From positions 1 to 62,215 of the IMG/VR virus record IMGVR_UViG_3300037042_003397: a stretch of 62,215 bases of DNA; one strand, written 5' to 3'. A program made the position numbers and the translations under genes. This stretch comes from a virus. Shown one piece after another: positions 58,375 to 62,215 of this stretch (within the stretch, counting starts at the first letter, position 1; each line of letters opens with the position of its first letter). The notes beneath the pieces are model-generated. The model had not been told where the DNA came from and ran no database searches. It was given only the letters and a program-made list of their open reading frames with translations.

Positions 58375-59229
58375 TTACTTGAGGAATTTGGCGATCTCGA
58401 TCACTTTCACGCCATAGCTGTCGGCAACTTTCTTACCACCTTCCTGTTTCAGTTCGTCGGAATGGTTCTTGATTTCATCCAGAACCTGTTCACCGGTAAG
58501 GCCTAAAATATCAGCGACTTCCTTTGCCGACATGGAGTAAATCGCTCCAATAGCATAGCAAGTCATTTCTGGATCGTCCCGATGGATCTCCAAAATCTCC
58601 GAACTTGTCGAACTGGAGTCATCCGTTATAGAAACGCCAGCGTCCTTCATCGCATCCTGAAGTGTTGCGTACACCTTCGATATATAAGGAATTTGGTTTG
58701 GCCGATCAGGAAGTTTTCTACCAGTGTTTGGATCAAGAGCACCCTCTCTCATGTATCCTGAAGGATCATCCATAAATTCCAACTTCGCAATGACTTCAGA
58801 CTTTCCAGGATCAATGTTGAATTTCTCCAGCGACGAAACAATGACCTCTTTGTATCCCGGTGTCCATAACTTATTCGGCCACCACATTGAAGTTACTTTC
58901 CACTGAGAAGTGTTACGACCTAACATATCTGAAGTGTCCATCCAGAAGCAAAAATTTGTTTCAACTTTATTGCCCTTCAGCTCAATGCCATGCTCAACGA
59001 TTGCACGCTTGAACGCAGCCTGTGCAGCTTCTTTTCCCTTGCCACCATCCTCGACAAAACGGTTATAGGGAAACCAGAGTTTGTACTGATCCACATCTTT
59101 CTTCATGGCCTTGAACCCGAAGCCATAATGAACGATCCCGATGTACGACTGAGAACCTTCCTCGGCCACTGTCGTTTCACCAGCAACGACCCACGCACTC
59201 TTCTTTACAGTTGAATCACTATCGGACAT
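58375..59229 (-). CDS. Phage recombination/replication-associated protein, possible SSB-like, 284 aa
   Basis: First gene after a perfect consensus promoter, and partner of the Sak4-like ATPase downstream. The N-terminal ~190 residues are beta-rich with many Trp/Phe (FCFWMDTSDMLG; VTSMWWPNKLWTPGY), compatible with a single-strand-binding fold. The C-terminal ~70 residues form helix-turn-helix-like repeats (SAKEVADILGLTGEQVLDEI). Strong promoter implies abundant protein, as expected for SSB. The assignment is inference. Confidence 0.45.
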   Translation of the reverse strand: MSDSDSTVKKSAWVVAGETTVAEEGSQSYIGIVHYGFGFKAMKKDVDQYKLWFPYNRFVEDGGKGKEAAQAAFKRAIVEHGIELKGNKVETNFCFWMDTSDMLGRNTSQWKVTSMWWPNKLWTPGYKEVIVSSLEKFNIDPGKSEVIAKLEFMDDPSGYMREGALDPNTGRKLPDRPNQIPYISKVYATLQDAMKDAGVSITDDSSSTSSEILEIHRDDPEMTCYAIGAIYSMSAKEVADILGLTGEQVLDEIKNHSDELKQEGGKKVADSYGVKVIEIAKFLK

Positions 59230-59263
59230 TGTGTTACTCCTTTTGTATTTTCAAATCAAAGAT

Positions 59264-59283
59264 TTTCAATATAAATATTGAAA
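59264..59283. promoter_or_regulatory. Palindrome downstream of the consensus promoter, possible operator
   Basis: TTTCAATAT-AA-ATATTGAAA, 9-bp arms, lying about 10-30 nt after the predicted start of transcription. A shorter inverted repeat AATTG-TTC-CAATT overlaps the initial transcribed region (59287-59299). Either could bind a repressor. Confidence 0.45.
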
Positions 59284-59296
59284 TTGAATTGTTCCA

Positions 59297-59325
59297 ATTA
59301 TAGCATTATGTACATATATTGTCAA
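59297..59325 (-). promoter_or_regulatory. Perfect sigma70 promoter
   Basis: On the minus strand TTGACA (59325-59320) and TATAAT (59302-59297) have exact consensus and 17-nt spacing. It lies about 70 nt upstream of the gene at 59229. It is the strongest promoter seen in the window. Confidence 0.8.
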
Positions 59326-59341
59326 TACCCCAAAATACTTA

Positions 59342-59584
59342 CTATTCTTTATTATCCTCTTTTGAAAGAAACCACAAACAATCTAATTTATGTCTTTGTA
59401 TTCCATTTACATCTTCTTGAAATGTGATCTTTTCGCCGCAAATAACACAAACAAGATACCCGGCATCAAAATCAATCTTTAATGGATAACAAAGAGAAAG
59501 AGCTTTGTATAACTCTTTCTCTTTATCTGAACTACCAAATAAATTAAGTTGATTATTTGTTGTAATTCCAAGGCGTTTGCTCAT
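59342..59584 (-). CDS. Zinc-finger-like small protein, 80 aa
   Basis: The C-terminal half has CVICGEKITF followed by HKLDC, a possible CCHC zinc site. The first 40 residues (MSKRLGITTNNQLNLFGSS) include QLNLFG, which resembles a clamp-binding peptide (QxxLF); a clamp is encoded in this genome. Overlaps the DUF5131 gene by 32 nt. Confidence 0.55.
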   Translation of the reverse strand: MSKRLGITTNNQLNLFGSSDKEKELYKALSLCYPLKIDFDAGYLVCVICGEKITFQEDVNGIQRHKLDCLWFLSKEDNKE

Positions 59585-60326
59585 ATTCTTTTCCGTACAA
59601 CATTTTTCCTGATTTCTTCTTTCCTACTTTTTCGTATTTTAATTCCTCGTTATCATCAATATAGGGCGCATACTCTCCCCATCCCTTGAAAAAGAATGGG
59701 ATATTAAACTTCTCTGATTGTTCTAATAAACTTTTTACCCACCAAGGATGAGTTTGTCTGGAGTCATTTCCTGTTTCTCCACCTGCTATGATCCATCCAA
59801 TCTTTTCTACTCTACTTGCTAATGCCATATCGTAAAGTACAACATATCCCAAAAGTGGTTCGCAACTCAGGAATAGATTTTTATGGTCTACTTTCAATAA
59901 GTTTTGCAATCTCTTAGAACAAAGTGGTCCACCATCTTCCAGACTTGTTCCTAGCCAAACATTGTCCCATCCACCGTCCCAATCATCTGGAAGATTTGAT
60001 AGTATTCGATCTGTTCTTTTGGTAAGTATTAACCAGGTATGGTGAGGGCATCTTCTAATAATGTCCCATGCATCATTTCTCCATTCATCTGCTTTGGCAT
60101 GAAAGAAATCGCTCCAAGGATTTACAAAAATCACTTTTGGTTCTTTCCATTTCAATGGAGATTTGAATGTCGTTATCGAAGACCTTTCTACGTTATTGAA
60201 TATTCTTCCAAACTTCTCCATTTCTCTTTCAGCATAGCATTTTAAACATCCTCGACTTACTTTTGAACATCCCATCCAGAATGAAACAGAAGAATCGCAC
60301 CAGTCAACTCCGCTAACTTTTGACAT
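59553..60326 (-). CDS. DUF5131 / phage Gp37-Gp68 family protein, 257 aa
   Basis: The N-terminus reads WMGCSKVSRGCLKCYAERE, with Cys spacing C..C..C near residues 20-30. It is followed by FVNPWSDFFH, LILTKRTDRI, WLGTSLEDGG and IIAGGETGNDSRQTHP, all highly characteristic of the Gp37/Gp68 family. The cysteine cluster and predicted barrel have led to comparison with radical-SAM proteins; the function is not established. AGGAGATAAAT precedes the ATG. Confidence 0.8.
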   Translation of the reverse strand: MSKVSGVDWCDSSVSFWMGCSKVSRGCLKCYAEREMEKFGRIFNNVERSSITTFKSPLKWKEPKVIFVNPWSDFFHAKADEWRNDAWDIIRRCPHHTWLILTKRTDRILSNLPDDWDGGWDNVWLGTSLEDGGPLCSKRLQNLLKVDHKNLFLSCEPLLGYVVLYDMALASRVEKIGWIIAGGETGNDSRQTHPWWVKSLLEQSEKFNIPFFFKGWGEYAPYIDDNEELKYEKVGKKKSGKMLYGKEYEQTPWNYNK

Positions 60327-60339
60327 ATTTATCTCCTGA

Positions 60340-60741
60340 TTAATGTCTTATCTTGTGTATTGTTTTATTCATAAAAGGTGAAGGTAGAGGACGCTTTGGG
60401 GCAACTTCATAATTTCGTGCGCATGTGAAATCGCAGAATTCTCCATACGGATTATCACCAAGATCATTCCCGCAGCATGGACACCGGGTCATGACAGGGT
60501 TAGGCAGTTCTGGTATCCCATTACCGATGAAATGCAATTTGCGTTCTAACTCTGCCTTAGAAATCTGCGTATACCTCGTTCTCTTTTCCTCAGCAGTCAA
60601 TCGGGCATACCTGGCATTATCTCTTGCCCTTTTCGACTCACGATTTAGCGCTTGCCGATGCTCACGTTGTTCTTGTGTGAGATGAGCGTACCGCTCCCGT
60701 TCCCGTTCTCTTTCTCGCAATTTACGTTCTTCTGTATCCAT
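60340..60741 (-). CDS. Charged protein with C-terminal zinc site, 133 aa
   Basis: Residues 1-60 consist mostly of Arg and Glu (RERERERERYAHLTQEQRE), forming a long charged helix. The second half has CPCCG and FCDFTC (about residues 87-107), four cysteines for one zinc. Such proteins are common in phages and often bind nucleic acid. No specific function is supported. Confidence 0.6.
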   Translation of the reverse strand: MDTEERKLRERERERERYAHLTQEQREHRQALNRESKRARDNARYARLTAEEKRTRYTQISKAELERKLHFIGNGIPELPNPVMTRCPCCGNDLGDNPYGEFCDFTCARNYEVAPKRPLPSPFMNKTIHKIRH

Positions 60742-60763
60742 TTTTCACCTGTTTTGTTTCACA

Positions 60764-61042
60764 TCATGGAGTATCATGTGGCGCCCAAATAACCACACCG
60801 AATAAACCAAATAGCACTACGCCCCAGATGACCATCTCCGGATTGACACGTCCCAGGTCATCCTTGAATTTGACGACCGTCTCCAGCCAGGCGACGAACG
60901 TCGGATCTGTTACGACTGCCAGCGTACCTACTGCAAAAAATCCAACCACGACCGCATAACACGCCGCCGTGAGTAATGACCCACGACTACGCCACAGAAG
61001 CGCAGTGAATAGCAATGCCGCCACAAAGCCGATGATTATCAT
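60764..61042 (-). CDS. Membrane protein with three helices, 92 aa
   Basis: I set the start at 61042 (MIIIGFVAALLFTALLWRSR). It has GGAG 8 nt upstream and overlaps the previous stop as ATGA; the longer frame from 61171 would overlap a zinc-protein gene by 133 nt. Hydrophobic segments at residues ~2-18, 25-45 and 70-87. It could be a superinfection-exclusion or accessory membrane protein; unknown. Confidence 0.55.
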   Translation of the reverse strand: MIIIGFVAALLFTALLWRSRGSLLTAACYAVVVGFFAVGTLAVVTDPTFVAWLETVVKFKDDLGRVNPEMVIWGVVLFGLFGVVIWAPHDTP

Positions 61043-61371
61043 TTTGATACTCCATTCGCTTTTATCCATAGACAATCTTGAAAGTGTTCCGTTCCGCTCA
61101 GGCATCCGCAGATCGTACATACGCCACGCCAGTTTCCACTTTTCGTGACGGAATTTTTCCACGGATCGCACTCCGCCAGTGCGACGGTTAGCCGGTGGAT
61201 GGTATCGTACGCCACCATGAGCTGCTCGTCCACATCTGATATTCTCCGTTGCAGGGTCAGGATGCGATCTTGTAGCATTTGATTGTTTAAGGTCAATCCC
61301 TTAGTACAATCATCCTGGTGTCCATATGCTATCGTCATGCCGCACTCGTCACAAACACTCGTGTCACTCAT
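61039..61371 (-). CDS. Zinc and coiled-coil protein, 110 aa
   Basis: N-terminal CDECG...HQDDC and C-terminal CTICGCLSG...FQDCLW each form a possible zinc site of the same C-x2-C...D-C type, perhaps an internal duplication. Between them a coiled coil (LQDRILTLQRRISDVDEQLM) is homologous to the C-terminal half of the 67-aa protein encoded at 56455. Overlaps both neighbours. Confidence 0.6.
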   Translation of the reverse strand: MSDTSVCDECGMTIAYGHQDDCTKGLTLNNQMLQDRILTLQRRISDVDEQLMVAYDTIHRLTVALAECDPWKNSVTKSGNWRGVCTICGCLSGTEHFQDCLWIKANGVSK

Positions 61372-61670
61372 TGTTTTTCATCCTCCTCCGGAAGATAATC
61401 TAAAAGTTCGCAGTATAAATCACCACTTATCTCGTCTGTCAATTCCTCTCGATTATCAGCAGTCCAACATGCCCAGGCCAATCGCTTTAGCAGAGTTGTC
61501 TTTTGAGCATTCTCCGTTTCCAGCTCCGCCACTCGCACGATAAGTTCCTGTATGCGCTCAACCGCCGCATTTAGCTCAGATCGCAACGAGATCAACGTAC
61601 CAATCTCGGTAAACTGATGTACCTGTCCATCCGGATAAATTAATTTTAGTAGCATAGGATCATTCATCAT
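61368..61670 (-). CDS. Coiled-coil protein, 100 aa
   Basis: The N-terminal 45 residues (DPMLLKLIYPDGQVHQFT) match the N-terminal half of the 67-aa protein encoded at 56455. The rest is a coiled coil (NAAVERIQELIVRVAELETE) and an acidic tail. Overlaps both neighbours by 4 nt. Function unknown. Confidence 0.6.
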   Translation of the reverse strand: MMNDPMLLKLIYPDGQVHQFTEIGTLISLRSELNAAVERIQELIVRVAELETENAQKTTLLKRLAWACWTADNREELTDEISGDLYCELLDYLPEEDEKQ

Positions 61671-61912
61671 TTACCTCTGGTCTTTCCAGACCTAATTTCT
61701 ACAATTTGAGATTGTAGCGTTTTGATAAGTTCGTCCCGATTAGAGACATGCGCTTTGAGCGCCTCCACCTCGGCCAGTGCCACGTCTCGCTCCTGGCGTA
61801 CAATGTCAAGCGCCATCGTTAGCGCCTCTACCTCACGGATCATCTGCGCTTCACCCGGTGAGTGCCATTCCGATTTTGTTCCCATTCGATCATAGATATT
61901 ATTCTCGTTCAT
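61667..61912 (-). CDS. Coiled-coil protein, 81 aa
   Basis: I choose the ATG at 61912 (MNENNIYDRMGTKSEWHSPG), preceded by AGAGGTGGT; the frame from 61948 has no such signal. Residues 25-70 form a continuous coiled coil (MIREVEALTMALDIVRQERD), and the end is basic. It resembles phage proteins that share this heptad-rich, otherwise unassigned structure. Confidence 0.55.
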   Translation of the reverse strand: MNENNIYDRMGTKSEWHSPGEAQMIREVEALTMALDIVRQERDVALAEVEALKAHVSNRDELIKTLQSQIVEIRSGKTRGK

Positions 61913-62215
61913 ACCACCTCTTTTGATTTTCATCCAGCGCCTTCTCATCTTGTGCTTGGCGGGTATCTACCGCTTCCCAATATGTTTTATATACCTCTGC
62001 GTAATCTGCCGTTGTTGGTTCACTCTCACACGACAATACTTTCCACGCCGGATTGTAAACAACGTCAGTTTTCAAGACGCCGTTCTCGTAGTGTTGGTAG
62101 TAATGCGCAAAGCAGGCTTTTTGCCCTTCCTCGGTGCCGCCTGCTGATCCAGAAGTGTCCCATCCGTCCAACCATTTCGGACGGTCAGGTGCAGCGATGG
62201 TATCTCCCTCCTCCC
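61899..62215 (-). CDS. C-terminal part of a hypothetical protein, runs off the window edge
   Basis: The frame is open to base 62215; upstream codons before the TTG at 62171 are coding-like (EEGDTIAAPDRPKWLDGW), so the start is outside the window. It continues in phase with the frame from 148 to 1 if the ends are joined. The protein is Trp/Tyr-rich, with CFAHYYQHYENGVLKTD. No family is recognised. Confidence 0.6.
   Translation of the reverse strand, partial: EEGDTIAAPDRPKWLDGWDTSGSAGGTEEGQKACFAHYYQHYENGVLKTDVVYNPAWKVLSCESEPTTADYAEVYKTYWEAVDTRQAQDEKALDENQKRWYERE

Noticed and set aside
1-62215. Temperate lifestyle
   Set aside because: No integrase, excisionase or repressor/antirepressor pair was recognised; the single ribbon-helix-helix gene is not enough.

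Overview
The window is almost certainly a complete tailed-phage genome (Caudoviricetes, siphovirus-like with an HK97-fold capsid), given as a circular or circularly permuted contig opened inside a gene. The reading frame that runs off the left edge on the minus strand (1..148) continues in phase with the one that enters from the right edge (61899..62215). I see no integrase, excisionase or CI-type repressor, so nothing supports a temperate lifestyle. The host cannot be fixed from sequence. A Shine-Dalgarno of GGAGGTGAT, consensus sigma70 promoters and a GH25 lysozyme point to an ordinary bacterium with canonical 16S anti-SD and accessible peptidoglycan.

Layout. (1) 1-4.9 kb, minus strand: a leftward operon of small accessory proteins, including a SprT-like metalloprotease, two paralogous small proteins and several very short genes. 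Several spacers carry RNA hairpins, two of which form a covarying tandem-hairpin leader. (2) 4.9-6.1 kb: gene-free, divergent and AT-rich, with long direct repeats, iterons, a DnaA box, a very stable G-quadruplex motif, an 18-bp hairpin and three copies of a 10-mer (ATACTCGGCA). This is the best replication-origin candidate. (3) 6.1-44.3 kb, plus strand: an orphan DNA methyltransferase, small terminase, and a large terminase interrupted by two inteins. Portal, head protease/scaffold and capsid follow. An inserted block then holds a membrane protein, HNH nuclease, ParB-methyltransferase fusion, sugar transferases and DUF1360. Connector, tail tube with propeller, tail chaperones, tape measure, baseplate proteins, a long set of fibre genes and lysis genes complete the arm. 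(4) 44.3-62.2 kb, minus strand: replication and recombination. It encodes a PrimPol-type primase, XPD/DinG-like helicase, nucleotidyltransferase, VWA protein, sliding clamp, VRR-NUC nuclease, glycosyltransferase, a tRNA, a Sak4-like ATPase, a DUF5131 protein and small zinc/coiled-coil proteins.

How it fits together. Divergent promoters flank the origin, so the structural genes run rightward and the accessory operon leftward. The phage brings its own clamp, helicase, primase and recombinase, but I recognise no DNA polymerase, so it probably recruits the host replicase. Two methyltransferases, up to three sugar transferases and a sugar-nucleotide synthase suggest DNA methylation and glycosylation of virion or host surface.

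Most interesting items: a ~1.1-kb highly structured, apparently non-coding segment at 51078-52158 (candidate giant ornate RNA); the covarying tandem-hairpin leader at 2812-2870 and 3366-3426; the G4/DnaA-box origin; nine exact copies of ATACTCGGCA across the genome; and the doubly intein-split terminase ATPase with a class-3-like intein in its P-loop.
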